The position numbers and the translations under genes are program-made. Below the pieces are notes generated by a model. It made no database searches. It worked only from the letters and a program-made list of their open reading frames with translations, and was not told where the DNA came from. Of a stretch of 64,000 nt of DNA, positions 9,363 through 18,485 are shown piece by piece (position 1 is the first letter of the stretch; the number at the start of each line of letters is the position of its first letter). The stretch is from Caballeronia peredens (GTDB lineage: Bacteria; Pseudomonadota; Gammaproteobacteria; Burkholderiales; Burkholderiaceae). Location of the stretch: positions 310,001 to 374,000 of the forward strand of contig FCOH02000002.1 of NCBI GenBank assembly GCA_001544595.2, given 5' to 3'.

Positions 9363-11792
9363 TTAGCCTCCGCGCTCATCGCTGAGCGCGGTACTCGACT
9401 CCCGACCCGCATCCTTGTGCGTGCGCGGCGACTGCCCGCGCGGCCAGCCGCACACGCCGAAGCGATCGAGCAACGTCTGCACGCCATCCGCCGGAACGGG
9501 CCGCGAGAACAGGAAGCCTTGCGCTTCCACCGGACCCAGCGCGGCGAGCCACGCGATCTGTTCCTCGCGCTCGGTGCCTTCCACGACGACCGTCAGTCCC
9601 AGCGAGCGCGCCAGATTGACGATCGCCGACACCATCACGCAGACGCTGCGGTCTTCGGGAATGGCCTGGATGAACGAGCGATCGACCTTGAGCGTATCGA
9701 CCGAGAAGCGGTTCAGATACGACAGCGACGAATATCCCGTGCCGAAATCGTCCAGTGCGATGCGCACGCCCAGCTTCTTCAGCGCGACGATCTTCTCCTG
9801 CACGAGCTCGGGATATTCGACCATCACCGTTTCGGTGATTTCGAGTTCGAGCTTGTCGGGCGGAATGCCGCTCGCGTCGATCGCGCGCGCGACCGTCTCC
9901 AGCAAATCGCCGCGCCAGAACTGCACGGCCGAGATGTTCACGGCGAGCGACAGGCCCGTGTAGCCGTCGCGCTGCCATTGCGCGAGCTGCATGCACGCGG
10001 TGTGAATGACGAAATCGCCGACGGCGACGATGAGACCTGTCGACTCCGCGACCGGAATGAATTCGTTCGCCGGAATGAGCCCGTGCTGCGGATGATTCCA
10101 GCGCACGAGCGCCTCGAAGCCGGTGATGCAGCGGCGCGTCAGATCGATCTTCGGCTGATAGACGAGGAACAGTTGCTCCTCGGTCAGCGCGACGCGCAGT
10201 TGCTGCTCCCACTTCATCAGATGGTCCGCGCGATGCGACAGCTGCGGCGAATAGAACTGATAGCAGTTCCGGCCCGCATCCTTCGCGCTGTACATCGCGA
10301 GATCGGCCTTCTTGAGCAGATCGATCTCGCTCTCGTTCGACACCGAAAACAGCGCGATGCCGATGCTCGCATGCAGCACGAACGCGCTGCCGCGCACGTC
10401 GAACGGCGTGGCGAACATCGTGGCGATGTCGTCGGCGAGCGTGACGGCGCGCTGCTCGACATCGTCGCCCTTCACGACCACCACGAACTCGTCGCCGCCG
10501 ATGCGCGACAGCGTGCCGCTGTGGCCGACGGTTTCCGCGAGACGCGAGGCCGTCATCTGCAGCACGATGTCGCCGGCGTTGTGACCGAGCGTGTCGTTGA
10601 CGGTCTTGAAGTTGTCGAGGTCGATGAACAGCAGCGCGAGCCGCCCGATGTTCTCCGGCTGCGCCACGTCCTGGCGCAAGGCGCGCAGCGTCGAGTAGCG
10701 GTTGCGCAGGCCGGTGAGAAGATCGTATTCGACGAGATGCGTCATCTCGCGCTCGCGTCCGAGCAGCTTGCCGATGAGACCCGTCGCGACCGCGAAGAAG
10801 CCGAGCATCGCGAGCGAGATGAAGCTCGCCATCAGCAGATAGACGTTGCGCGTGTGGTTGTAGTCGGTCATCTCCTCGCGCTCGGAGAGGCCGACGAGCA
10901 CGCCGAGCGGATAGCCGTCGATGTGCCGGTACGACACGATGCGCTTCACGTGATCGATCGGATCGACATAGATGCCCGACGCGTGTTCGGAAGTCGGATA
11001 GACGCCGCTCGCGCTGAATTCTCCGTGCGCGCGATCGGGCGCGCCGTTGCGCGTGCCGCCCCGCGCGACGCCGCTGGCCGCGGCGTTCTCGGCCAGTCCG
11101 CCACCCGTGCTGCGCGCGAGCACCGAGCCGTTGTCCGACACGACGGCGATCACGCCCTCGCGGCCGATCGACGCGACGTTGTAGAAGTCGCTCGTGAAAT
11201 ACACCGGATCTTCCGACACCACCACGACGCCCGCGAACGAGCCGTCCGCGTGATTGAGGCGCCGCGTGATCTGCAACGTCCACAGGCCCGACACGCGCCC
11301 GCGCACCGGACGGCTGATATAAAGCAGATCGTCGTTGGAATGCGCGTGCACTTTGAAGTGCTCGCGGTCGGAAAGGTCGATCGGTTTCGGATGCGGATCC
11401 GACGTATTGGCGATGAGCGTGCCGTATTCGTCGATCAGCGACACCTGCACGAGCGTGTCGCTCTGCACGACGCCTTTTTCAACGGTCGCGATCAGATCGA
11501 AGTTATCCGGCGACTTCTCGTATTCGTACTTGACGAAGCGCGTGATCTGGTCGACCTGATGAATCGCCTTGATGGTGTGCTGTTCGAGCGCCGACGAAAG
11601 AATGGCGGCGGAAGCCATCGACTCATGTGTCGTCGCTTCCCGCTCCACCGACAGCCGCGCGAAGATCACCGCCCACAGCAGCACCAGCACGAACGAACCG
11701 AGCACCGGAATCGCCAGCAGCGCGCGCCGGCGCCGCACCGTTGGCGCGCCGAACAGTGTGTCGCTCACGGCGTGCGGGCGCATGCGCTTCAT
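9363..11792 (-). CDS. Membrane-bound GGDEF-EAL c-di-GMP enzyme with Cache sensor
   Basis: An 809-residue inner-membrane protein. A first transmembrane helix (about 30-50) is followed by a periplasmic dCache-type sensor (about 60-310), a second helix (about 325-350), a GGDEF domain (GGDEF at about 431) and an EAL domain (EAL at about 560). The GGDEF motif is intact, but the RxxD inhibitory site five residues before it is missing (GHSG instead). The EAL domain keeps NISAVQF, ELEITET, DDFGTGYSS and KVDRSF, so phosphodiesterase activity is likely. Net direction of c-di-GMP turnover cannot be read. I chose the ATG at 11792 (MKRMRPHAV) because it directly precedes the first helix; the frame is open 47 codons further up. 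Confidence 0.9.
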   Translation of the reverse strand: MKRMRPHAVSDTLFGAPTVRRRRALLAIPVLGSFVLVLLWAVIFARLSVEREATTHESMASAAILSSALEQHTIKAIHQVDQITRFVKYEYEKSPDNFDLIATVEKGVVQSDTLVQVSLIDEYGTLIANTSDPHPKPIDLSDREHFKVHAHSNDDLLYISRPVRGRVSGLWTLQITRRLNHADGSFAGVVVVSEDPVYFTSDFYNVASIGREGVIAVVSDNGSVLARSTGGGLAENAAASGVARGGTRNGAPDRAHGEFSASGVYPTSEHASGIYVDPIDHVKRIVSYRHIDGYPLGVLVGLSEREEMTDYNHTRNVYLLMASFISLAMLGFFAVATGLIGKLLGREREMTHLVEYDLLTGLRNRYSTLRALRQDVAQPENIGRLALLFIDLDNFKTVNDTLGHNAGDIVLQMTASRLAETVGHSGTLSRIGGDEFVVVVKGDDVEQRAVTLADDIATMFATPFDVRGSAFVLHASIGIALFSVSNESEIDLLKKADLAMYSAKDAGRNCYQFYSPQLSHRADHLMKWEQQLRVALTEEQLFLVYQPKIDLTRRCITGFEALVRWNHPQHGLIPANEFIPVAESTGLIVAVGDFVIHTACMQLAQWQRDGYTGLSLAVNISAVQFWRGDLLETVARAIDASGIPPDKLELEITETVMVEYPELVQEKIVALKKLGVRIALDDFGTGYSSLSYLNRFSVDTLKVDRSFIQAIPEDRSVCVMVSAIVNLARSLGLTVVVEGTEREEQIAWLAALGPVEAQGFLFSRPVPADGVQTLLDRFGVCGWPRGQSPRTHKDAGRESSTALSDERGG

Positions 11793-12241
11793 GGCGCGTC
11801 CTGCAACGCAAAATCGCGTAGCGCCGGGCGTGCTGCGAACTGCGCGAAGTGAGTGAAGCGATGCATGGTTTGAGGCGTTCCGCCGAAACGAGTGACTATA
11901 CCGCGCGCGGCGCGCAGTGGTTGACCGGCCCACACGTCGTGCGGACCCGGTCCCACGGCACGACCTGCGTCGAGACGCGCCTCGACGGCCGTTCGGCGAG
12001 CCGTGTCGTACGAGCAGCGCGATGGGCCGCCATGCGTGCAGCGGCGGAGGTTCGGATTCTTCGGCTGCATACGTTTGCGCTACGGCGCAGGCGGCTCGGC
12101 CCCGCGACGCGCGCCGTCGTAGTGAACCACGGCATATTTCTGTTCCCCGATTGTTCAGATATTAGCGAAGGCTCGGGGTTTAAGAAAGGGGCGGAACTTG
12201 GGGGTATACGCGCGGCCCGCAGCCACGCGCGAGTCATTGTT
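11793..12241. other. Non-coding gap between GGDEF-EAL gene and phzF-like gene
   Basis: About 450 bp with no convincing gene. It should carry the promoter of the minus-strand GGDEF-EAL gene. The only AT-rich part is about 12125-12190, where TAATAT on the minus strand could be a -10 box, but no good -35 accompanies it. No hairpin terminator for the PhzF-like gene was found. Confidence 0.45.
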
Positions 12242-13132
12242 TCAGATGCGAAAAGTGCCGTCGATCACAGTTACCGAACGCCCGCCGATCCACACCGGCG
12301 CGCCGTCCGCCAGATCGTCGTAGGCAATGCTCACGCGGCCGTCGCGGCCGAGCGCCGTGCCCTGCCGCACTGTGTACGACGCACCGGGACGCCTGTCTTG
12401 CGCGCTCAGCAACATCGCCAGCGCGGCGTTCGCGCTGCCCGTCACCGGATCCTCGATGTTCTCGTCGCCCAGGAGGATCACGCGCAGTTCGAAGGTCGCG
12501 GGGCCGCCGGGCGAGTGCGGCCCGTATACCGTGATGCCGTGCGTGCGCGTTTGCGCGACCAGCGACACGAGAGACGCCCGCGCTTCACCGCGCAGCGACA
12601 TCGCGAGACATTGCGCCGCGTCCTGCACGCGCACGACGAGCCATGGCACGCCGTTGTTCACGGCCGCGGGCGGCGCGCTGAAATCGATTACGGCGGGCGC
12701 GAGGGATGCGGCGAGGCGTTCGTTCTGTGCGTCGGTCAGCGGCGTGATGGTCGCGCGCGGCGCGGCGAACGCCCATTCGCCGTCGGCGCGTTCGGCGAGC
12801 GACACGAGACCGACGCCGCATTCCTGCACGAGCCGGCCGGGCGTCTTCGGCGCGTAGCCGCTGTCGATCAGCGCGTGCGCGCTGCCGAGCGTCGGATGGC
12901 CCGCGAACGGCAATTCGACTGCCGTCGTGAAGATGCGCACGCGATAGTCGGCGCGCGGATCGGTCGGCGGCAACAGAAACGCCGTCTCGGAGAGATTGGT
13001 CCAGCGCGCGATTTCCTGCATGCACGCGCTCGAAAGGCCCTCGGCATCGAAGATGACGGCGAGCGGATTGCCCTTGAACGGAACGGGCGTGAAGACGTCG
13101 ACCTGCTTGAACTGCACGGTGCGTGAAGACAT
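12242..13132 (-). CDS. PhzF family isomerase/epimerase
   Basis: A 296-residue cytoplasmic protein of the PhzF / diaminopimelate-epimerase fold. Visible markers are VDVFTPVPFKGNPLAVI at the start, the LSETAFLLPP stretch with the general acid/base Glu (about residue 49), the AVELPFAGHPTLG loop, and EDPVTGSANAALA near the C-terminal half. PhzF itself isomerizes dihydro-hydroxyanthranilate in phenazine synthesis, but most members act in unknown small-molecule pathways and no other phenazine gene is present. The ATG at 13132 fits the family; ATGs at 13150 and 13159 are alternatives. It lies directly behind the terminator of the ridA-like gene, so it is probably transcribed separately or by read-through. 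Confidence 0.88.
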   Translation of the reverse strand: MSSRTVQFKQVDVFTPVPFKGNPLAVIFDAEGLSSACMQEIARWTNLSETAFLLPPTDPRADYRVRIFTTAVELPFAGHPTLGSAHALIDSGYAPKTPGRLVQECGVGLVSLAERADGEWAFAAPRATITPLTDAQNERLAASLAPAVIDFSAPPAAVNNGVPWLVVRVQDAAQCLAMSLRGEARASLVSLVAQTRTHGITVYGPHSPGGPATFELRVILLGDENIEDPVTGSANAALAMLLSAQDRRPGASYTVRQGTALGRDGRVSIAYDDLADGAPVWIGGRSVTVIDGTFRI

Positions 13133-13159
13133 GAGATTTCGTCTGCTCATCTGGGACAT

Positions 13160-13191
13160 AAAAAAACCCGGCGCGCGGACGCGTCGGGTTT
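13160..13191 (-). terminator. Rho-independent terminator after ridA-like gene
   Basis: On the minus strand AAACCCGACGCG pairs with CGCGCCGGGTTT (one G-T pair) and is followed by seven T. Its T-run ends only about 27 bases before the start of the PhzF-like gene. Confidence 0.8.
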
Positions 13192-13230
13192 CGTTTGCGG
13201 GCGATAGACGCGCCTGCGCGAATGACGCGA

Positions 13231-13692
13231 CTAAGCGACTTCCGCGATCAGCTCGATCTCGACGCACGCCCCGAGCGGAATCTGCGCGACGCCAAAGGCC
13301 GAACGCGCATGCTTGCCGGCATCGCCGAAGACTTCCGCGATGAGTTCCGACGCGCCGTTCGTCACGATGTGCTGCTCGGTGAAATCGAACGTCGAGTTCA
13401 CGAGGCTCATCACCTTGACGATGCGCTTCACCCGGTTCAGATCGCCAACATGCGCATGCAGCGTCGCAATCAGGTCGATTGCCACGCTGCGCGCGGCGGC
13501 CTTGCCTTCTTCCGTCGTGACGTTGTCGCCGAGTTTGCCGGCGTGGACCTTGCCGTCCTTCTTCGCGATATGGCCCGACAGATACACGGTGTTGCCGCTC
13601 TGCGCGCTCATCACGTAGGCGGCGGCGGGCGCGCCGGCCGTAGGCAGGTCGATGCCGAGTTCCTTCAGCTTGTCATACACATTGGATGCCAT
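13231..13692 (-). CDS. RidA family protein (enamine/imine deaminase-like)
   Basis: A 153-residue member of the RidA/YjgF family, which hydrolyses reactive enamine/imine intermediates released by PLP enzymes. The end of the protein shows the family pattern HARSAFGVAQIPLGACVEIELIA, including the conserved Arg that binds the substrate carboxylate and the closing Glu-rich strand. AGGAG lies six to eight bases before the ATG at 13692. It follows a PLP-dependent aminotransferase gene on the same strand by 65 bp, which fits its detoxifying role. It is a longer subfamily than classical RidA (about 130 residues), so substrate preference may differ. Confidence 0.88.
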   Translation of the reverse strand: MASNVYDKLKELGIDLPTAGAPAAAYVMSAQSGNTVYLSGHIAKKDGKVHAGKLGDNVTTEEGKAAARSVAIDLIATLHAHVGDLNRVKRIVKVMSLVNSTFDFTEQHIVTNGASELIAEVFGDAGKHARSAFGVAQIPLGACVEIELIAEVA

Positions 13693-13757
13693 CGGTTGCT
13701 CCTCATGACTGAATTGAGACGAAAGGGCGCCCGGGCTCGCGCGGGCGGCCCGGAGAA

Positions 13758-14954
13758 TCAGATGTTCGCGCGAATCAGCGCGCCGAGCTTGCTCACGCCT
13801 TCCTCGATCTTCGCCGGCGGAACCGTCACGAAGGACAGGCGCAGCGTGTTGTGTTCGGCATCGTTCGCGAAGAACGGACCGCCCGGCACGAAGGCCACAT
13901 TCTGGGCGATGGATTGTTCGAGCAGCTTCATCGTATCGACGTGCTTCGGCAGCGTGAGCCACACGAACATGCCGCCTTCCGGCCGGTTCCATTCGACGCC
14001 CGCGGGCATGTGGCGTTCCAGCGCGTCGAGCATTGCCTGACACTGGTCGCGGTAGAGCGCGCGGATGGTCGGCACGTGCTGATCGAGGAAGCCGTCTTTC
14101 ACGACCTCGTACACGATACGCTGCGTGAGGCTCGGCGTATGCAGGTCGGTCGCCTGCTTGGCCTGCACGAGTTTGAAGTGCAGTTCCTCGGGCGCGATGA
14201 TGTAGCCCACGCGCAGGCCCGGCGCCAGCACTTTCGAGAACGAGCCGAGATGCACGATGTGATCGGGCGCCATCGAGAGCATCGTCGGCAGCGGGGCGCC
14301 GGCGTAGTCGAGCGCGCCGTAGGGGTCGTCCTCGATCACCGGAAACGAGGCTTTCTGCGCGAACGCGGCGAGCGCGCGGCGGCGCTCGAGCGGCAGGCGG
14401 CGGCCGGTCGGATTCTGGAAGTTGGGTTGCGCGTACAGCAGGCGCGCGTTCGCGGTGAGCGCGGCGTCGAGCCGCTCGGGAATCAGGCCGGATTCGTCGG
14501 TCGGCACCTGCACGTACTGCGGCTCGAAGAGCGAGAACGACTGCAGCGCGCCGAGGTAGGTCGGCGTTTCGACGAGCACGCGGCTGCCCGGATCGACGAG
14601 CGTCTTGCCGAGCAGGTCGAGCGCCTGCTGCGAGCCGGTCGTGATGAGCACCTGCGTCGGGCGGATTTGCGCGCCGTTCACCGAATAACGCGCCGCGACC
14701 CATTCGCGCAGCGGCAGATAGCCTTCGGTCGCACTGTACTGGAGCGCGGCGGCGGGCTGGTCGCGCAGGATGCGCTCCGAGGCATGGCGCATTTCCTCGA
14801 CGGGAAACGTCGCGGGCGAGGGCAGGCCGCCCGCGAAGGAAATGACTTCGGGCCGCTCCGTCACCTTCAGGATTTCGCGAATCGCCGAACTGGTGAGCTT
14901 GCGGGCGCGTTCGGAGAGTTGCCACGGCGTGGCGCGGAGATCGGCTTGATTCAT
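13758..14954 (-). CDS. PLP-dependent aminotransferase, class I/II
   Basis: A 398-residue fold-type I aminotransferase that resembles 2-aminoadipate / aromatic aminotransferases of the LysN-MocR lineage but lacks a DNA-binding domain. Landmarks are SFAGGLPSP (about 40-48), YSATEGYLPLRE, TTGSQQALDL, QPNFQNPTG, EDDPYGALDY, and the PLP lysine in LGSFSKVLAPGLRVG (about 235-250). The substrate cannot be told from sequence. Its neighbours are an EamA exporter upstream and a RidA-like gene downstream on the same strand, and a second protein of the same fold (the MocR-type regulator) controls the other side of the cluster. Confidence 0.88.
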   Translation of the reverse strand: MNQADLRATPWQLSERARKLTSSAIREILKVTERPEVISFAGGLPSPATFPVEEMRHASERILRDQPAAALQYSATEGYLPLREWVAARYSVNGAQIRPTQVLITTGSQQALDLLGKTLVDPGSRVLVETPTYLGALQSFSLFEPQYVQVPTDESGLIPERLDAALTANARLLYAQPNFQNPTGRRLPLERRRALAAFAQKASFPVIEDDPYGALDYAGAPLPTMLSMAPDHIVHLGSFSKVLAPGLRVGYIIAPEELHFKLVQAKQATDLHTPSLTQRIVYEVVKDGFLDQHVPTIRALYRDQCQAMLDALERHMPAGVEWNRPEGGMFVWLTLPKHVDTMKLLEQSIAQNVAFVPGGPFFANDAEHNTLRLSFVTVPPAKIEEGVSKLGALIRANI

Positions 14955-15059
14955 GAAATGCCTCGGTTGTCTCTGGGGTTATGTCTTGCGCGGCGCGGGC
15001 CGCGGGTAGTCAAACTGGGCTGACGAGGAACTGCAATCCGCGATTATCGCGCGGGCGCG

Positions 15060-16010
15060 TCATCTTGCGTGCGTCGTGCGGGCGGCGCCCGGCGCGACCA
15101 CCGCCGGCGGCGGCGCGGGACGCACGGCGGCGCGGCGGCCGAGCACGACGGTCACGATGACGGCGGCCGCATACAGCCACGTCGAAGCACTCACGTGCTC
15201 GCCGAAAAAGAGCGCGGACAACGCCATCGTGAAGAAGATTTGCAGAAGCTGCACTTGTCCGACGCGCGCGATGCCGCCCATCGCGAGGCCCGCATACCAC
15301 GCGAAGAAGCCGATGAACTGCGAGAACAGCGTCACATAGCCGAACGCGAGCCAGGTCTTGAGCGCGAGCGGTTCGGGATGCGTCGCATGGCTGCCGAACA
15401 ATTGCGCCCACGCGAGCCAGCCGACCGGCAGCAGAAGAAACGGCGCGGAGAGCACGAGCGCCCAGCAGATAACCTGCCAGCCGCCCATCTGCCGTGCGAG
15501 CCGCGCGCCTTCGGCGTAACCGAGCGCGCCGATGCCGACCGCGACGAGCATCAGCAGGTCGCCCGCCTGCACGCCGCCGCCGCCCGACTGCAGCGCGAAC
15601 GCGACGACGATCGCGCTGCCCGCGATCGCGCTTGCCCAGAACGCCTTCGACGGCCGCTCGTGCGAGAGCCACGCGGCATAGATCGCGACGCACAGCGGCT
15701 GCAGCCCGTTGACGACCGCGCCGTGCGACGCGGGCACGGTCTTCATGGCCCACGCGGAAAACACCGGAAACGCGATGATCACGCCCAGCGAGACGACGGC
15801 CAGGCTCTTGACCTGCGGCCACGTCGGCAGTTTTTCGCGGCGCCAGACGAGCAGGGCGCCGGCGGGAATGGCCGCGACGAGAGCGCGTCCGAGCCCGTTC
15901 AGCAGCGGATGCACCTCCGCGACGACGATGCGCGTCATCGGCAGCGTCAGGCTGAAAATGACGACGCCGATCAGGCCGAGCAGCATGCCTTCGGTTTCGC
16001 GGGACTTCAT
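15060..16010 (-). CDS. EamA/DMT family transporter
   Basis: A 316-residue inner-membrane protein with ten hydrophobic helices in two EamA repeats, typical for drug/metabolite transporters that often export amino acids or their derivatives (RhtA/YdcZ type). Helix 1 contains LLGLIGVVIFSLTLPMTR; the C-terminal tail is short, Pro/Ala/Arg-rich and cytosolic. GGAGACACC lies about nine bases before the ATG at 16010. It lies 37 bp behind the VOC gene and about 105 bp before the aminotransferase gene, all on the minus strand. The substrate is unknown. Confidence 0.85.
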   Translation of the reverse strand: MKSRETEGMLLGLIGVVIFSLTLPMTRIVVAEVHPLLNGLGRALVAAIPAGALLVWRREKLPTWPQVKSLAVVSLGVIIAFPVFSAWAMKTVPASHGAVVNGLQPLCVAIYAAWLSHERPSKAFWASAIAGSAIVVAFALQSGGGGVQAGDLLMLVAVGIGALGYAEGARLARQMGGWQVICWALVLSAPFLLLPVGWLAWAQLFGSHATHPEPLALKTWLAFGYVTLFSQFIGFFAWYAGLAMGGIARVGQVQLLQIFFTMALSALFFGEHVSASTWLYAAAVIVTVVLGRRAAVRPAPPPAVVAPGAARTTHAR

Positions 16011-16047
16011 CGTGAGGTGTCTCCTGGTTTGCGCGGCGCGTTGGGCG

Positions 16048-16839
16048 TCAGGCGGGGGTATCGGGTGTTTCCTGCGTGTCCGGCTTCTTCGTGCGGCGGC
16101 GTTTCGCCGCCTGCTGCGCTTCTTCTTCCCACGCCTGCGCCTGTTCCGCCGATTCGCCGAGCGTGAGTACGGAGCCGTCCGGCAGATCGAACTGCGCGAC
16201 GAGCACCGGCGCCCCGGCCGTCGACCGAACCTGCATCAGATGCGCCGCGCCGAGCCAGTCGAGCTGGGCGGCAACGGCTGCCGCGTCCGGGTGAAAGCCC
16301 GTCAGCGATTTCAGCGCGATGCCCGTCGGCGGCAGCGTGTCGCTCGGATGGCGCGGCGTGTCCCACTGGATCAGCGAGGGCAGCACGCCGTCGCCCGCGC
16401 TTTGCCATGCGGGAAACGCGCCGTCGTCCGGCACGGTCAGGCCCCACGAATTGCCGCCGCGCGACATCGCCGCGACGGGCGCAATACGCTCCGGATATTG
16501 TTCGCGCCAGCGCACGAGCGATTTCGGCCGCTCCACGCGCACCGCCCAGTGCACGAGTTGCGGGCCGTCTTCTTCGAGACGGCGCTGCATCGCCGGATCG
16601 TCCAGCGCGAAAAGGCGCGGGCGGGGCGCGTCGACGGGCGCGGCGGCCGGGTCGATCGCGATGACTTCGAGATATGCGCCGCCCCACAGATTCAGCAGAC
16701 GATTGTGCGTGCGCATCAGCGGATGCGCGCCGCCCGGCGTCATGTCCACGCCGAACCTGGCGGCGACGAACTGCGCGCCTTCTTCCAGCGTGCGGGCGTT
16801 GATTACGAGGTGATCGAGTGTGAGCCGATGGTGAGTCAT
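16048..16839 (-). CDS. VOC superfamily protein (glyoxalase-like)
   Basis: A 263-residue protein with a glyoxalase-like VOC fold of the larger Glyoxalase_3 type. It opens with LTLDHLVINARTLEE, where His is a probable metal ligand, followed by GAHPLMRTHNRLLNL and YLEVIAIDP (Glu as a second probable ligand). Members are metal-dependent lyases, dioxygenases or isomerases; the reaction here is unknown. The C-terminus is a Lys/Arg/Thr-rich tail of about 20 residues. The frame extends to 16875, but the ATG at 16839 sits directly before the first VOC strand. It is the promoter-proximal gene of the minus-strand cluster and is divergent from the MocR-type regulator, with 179 bp between them. Confidence 0.82.
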   Translation of the reverse strand: MTHHRLTLDHLVINARTLEEGAQFVAARFGVDMTPGGAHPLMRTHNRLLNLWGGAYLEVIAIDPAAAPVDAPRPRLFALDDPAMQRRLEEDGPQLVHWAVRVERPKSLVRWREQYPERIAPVAAMSRGGNSWGLTVPDDGAFPAWQSAGDGVLPSLIQWDTPRHPSDTLPPTGIALKSLTGFHPDAAAVAAQLDWLGAAHLMQVRSTAGAPVLVAQFDLPDGSVLTLGESAEQAQAWEEEAQQAAKRRRTKKPDTQETPDTPA

Positions 16840-16928
16840 GACGGGCGCGAATGTCGGTTCAAAGGCCGACAGCATAACGCTTCCCTGCCGCGCATCCTGC
16901 AGCCCGAAAGCAGAATGTAGCTGCTATC

Positions 16929-16973
16929 ACCGTAACAGTAACGGTACAATCGGCCCCATACTATTCGATACAG
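16929..16973. promoter_or_regulatory. Repeated 8-bp motif, candidate MocR operator
   Basis: The divergent gap holds three similar 8-mers in one orientation: CGTAACAG (16931-16938), CGGTACAA (16942-16949) and CGATACAG (16966-16973), starting 11 and 24 bp apart. The first two also form an inverted repeat ACCGT-N7-ACGGT (16929-16945). MocR-type regulators often bind direct repeats in such divergent gaps. Confidence 0.45.
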
Positions 16974-17018
16974 TTTCTCGCGGCGCCGCAGTGCGTTCGC
17001 CGAACATCGGAGGTCCGC

Positions 17019-18485
17019 ATGTCCGTCCCGCTCGAACAGATTCCCGCCCCGCACGACGCCGCGCAACTCACGCTCGTCGATCAGCTCGTGCAATGGGGCC
17101 GCCGCCGTATCGACGAACGGGTGTTTCGCCCCGGCATGCGCATGCCGTCGATCCGCAAGCTGGCGCTCGACAAGGGCGTGTCGCGTTTCACTGTGGTCGA
17201 GGCGTACGAGCGGCTGGTCGCTCACGGCTATCTCGATTCGCGGCGCGGCTCCGGATTCTACGTGCGCGAGCGCATCGCGCCGGCGCTGGTCGCGAAGGGC
17301 GAGGCGCCTGCGGTCGCGGCGGAGCGCGAGCCGGTGCAGAACACCATCGACGTGGTCTGGCTGCTGCGCAACATGCTGCATACGTCCAGTCCGGAAAAAG
17401 GGCCGGGGCTCGGCTATCTGCCGGGCCGCTGGCTCGACGGCGAACTCATCACGAATGCGCTGCGTTCGCTGTCGCGGCAAAGCGGCGCGCAGATGCTCGG
17501 CTTCGGCACGCCGCAAGGCTTTCTGCCGCTGCGCCAGCAGTTGCAGACGCGCCTGGAGGAACTTGAGATCGGCGCCTCGGCGGCGCGGCAGATCGTGCTT
17601 GTGTCGGGCATCACGCAGGCCGTCGACCTGATTGCGCGCCTCTACGTCAAGCCGGGCGATGCGGTGATCGTCGGCGATCCGGCGTGGTTCCAGATGTTCG
17701 GCCGTTTCGCGTCGCAGGGCGCGCGGCTTCTCGGCATGCCGTACACGCCCGATGGCCCCGATCTCGACGCGCTCGAGACGCTCGTCGCGACCTGGCGGCC
17801 GAAAATGCTGATCATCAATTCCGTGCTGCAGAACCCGACCGGCACGTCGCTCACCGCCGCGCAGGCGTTCCGCATCCTGCAACTGGCGCAGGAATATGAC
17901 TTCATCGTCGTCGAGGACGATGTCTACGGCGATCTCTGTCCCGCGGGTTTTCCGGCGACGCGCCTGGCATCGCTCGATCAGCTGAAGCGCGTGATCTTTC
18001 TCGGCAGCTTTTCGAAGACGCTCGCGGCGAACCTGCGCGTCGGCTATATCGCGGCATCGGCCGACGTGGCGAAGGCGCTCGCCGACCAGAAGATGCTCGT
18101 CGGCATGACGAGCCCGGAACTCAACGAGCGCGTCGTCTATAAGGTGCTGACCGAAGGGCATTATCGGCGCCACGTGGAGCGGCTGCGTGCGCGGCTCGAC
18201 GGCGTGCGGGAGAAGACCGCCCGCATGCTGGAAAAGACCGGCCTCAGGCTTTTTGCGACGCCTCCCGCGGCGGGCATGTTCCTGTGGGCCGACGCAGGCG
18301 TCGACTCCGACGGACTCGCGGCGGCCGGACACGAAGCGGGTTTTTTGCTGACGCCGGGCAGCCTGTTCTCGCCCCATCAGTCGCCGACGACCTGGATGCG
18401 CTTCAACATCGCCAATTGCGGCGATCCGGCGCTGCCCGAACTGCTGTCGAACTGCCTGGAAAAGGCGTCGCGCCGCAGCGCCTAA
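17019..18485 (+). CDS. MocR/PdxR-type regulator (GntR wHTH plus aminotransferase domain)
   Basis: A 488-residue fusion. The N-terminal GntR winged helix (about 20-90) shows GMRMPSIRKLALDKGVSR and YLDSRRGSGFYV. The C-terminal domain (about 120-485) is a fold-type I aminotransferase with QNPTG, EDDVYGDLCP and the PLP lysine in LGSFSKTLAANLRVGY. In this family the aminotransferase domain senses PLP or an amino compound rather than doing catalysis; PdxR, GabR and TauR are examples. CGGAGG lies seven to eight bases before the ATG at 17019. It is divergent from the VOC-EamA-aminotransferase-RidA group and probably controls it and itself. Its last bases overlap the end of the convergent HExxH gene by 4 bp. 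Confidence 0.9.
   Translation: MSVPLEQIPAPHDAAQLTLVDQLVQWGRRRIDERVFRPGMRMPSIRKLALDKGVSRFTVVEAYERLVAHGYLDSRRGSGFYVRERIAPALVAKGEAPAVAAEREPVQNTIDVVWLLRNMLHTSSPEKGPGLGYLPGRWLDGELITNALRSLSRQSGAQMLGFGTPQGFLPLRQQLQTRLEELEIGASAARQIVLVSGITQAVDLIARLYVKPGDAVIVGDPAWFQMFGRFASQGARLLGMPYTPDGPDLDALETLVATWRPKMLIINSVLQNPTGTSLTAAQAFRILQLAQEYDFIVVEDDVYGDLCPAGFPATRLASLDQLKRVIFLGSFSKTLAANLRVGYIAASADVAKALADQKMLVGMTSPELNERVVYKVLTEGHYRRHVERLRARLDGVREKTARMLEKTGLRLFATPPAAGMFLWADAGVDSDGLAAAGHEAGFLLTPGSLFSPHQSPTTWMRFNIANCGDPALPELLSNCLEKASRRSA

Noticed and set aside
13231..14925. 564-codon frame joining the ridA-like gene with upstream sequence
   Set aside because: The first 400 codons are an out-of-frame reading of the aminotransferase gene; only the last 153 are RidA-like, starting at 13692.
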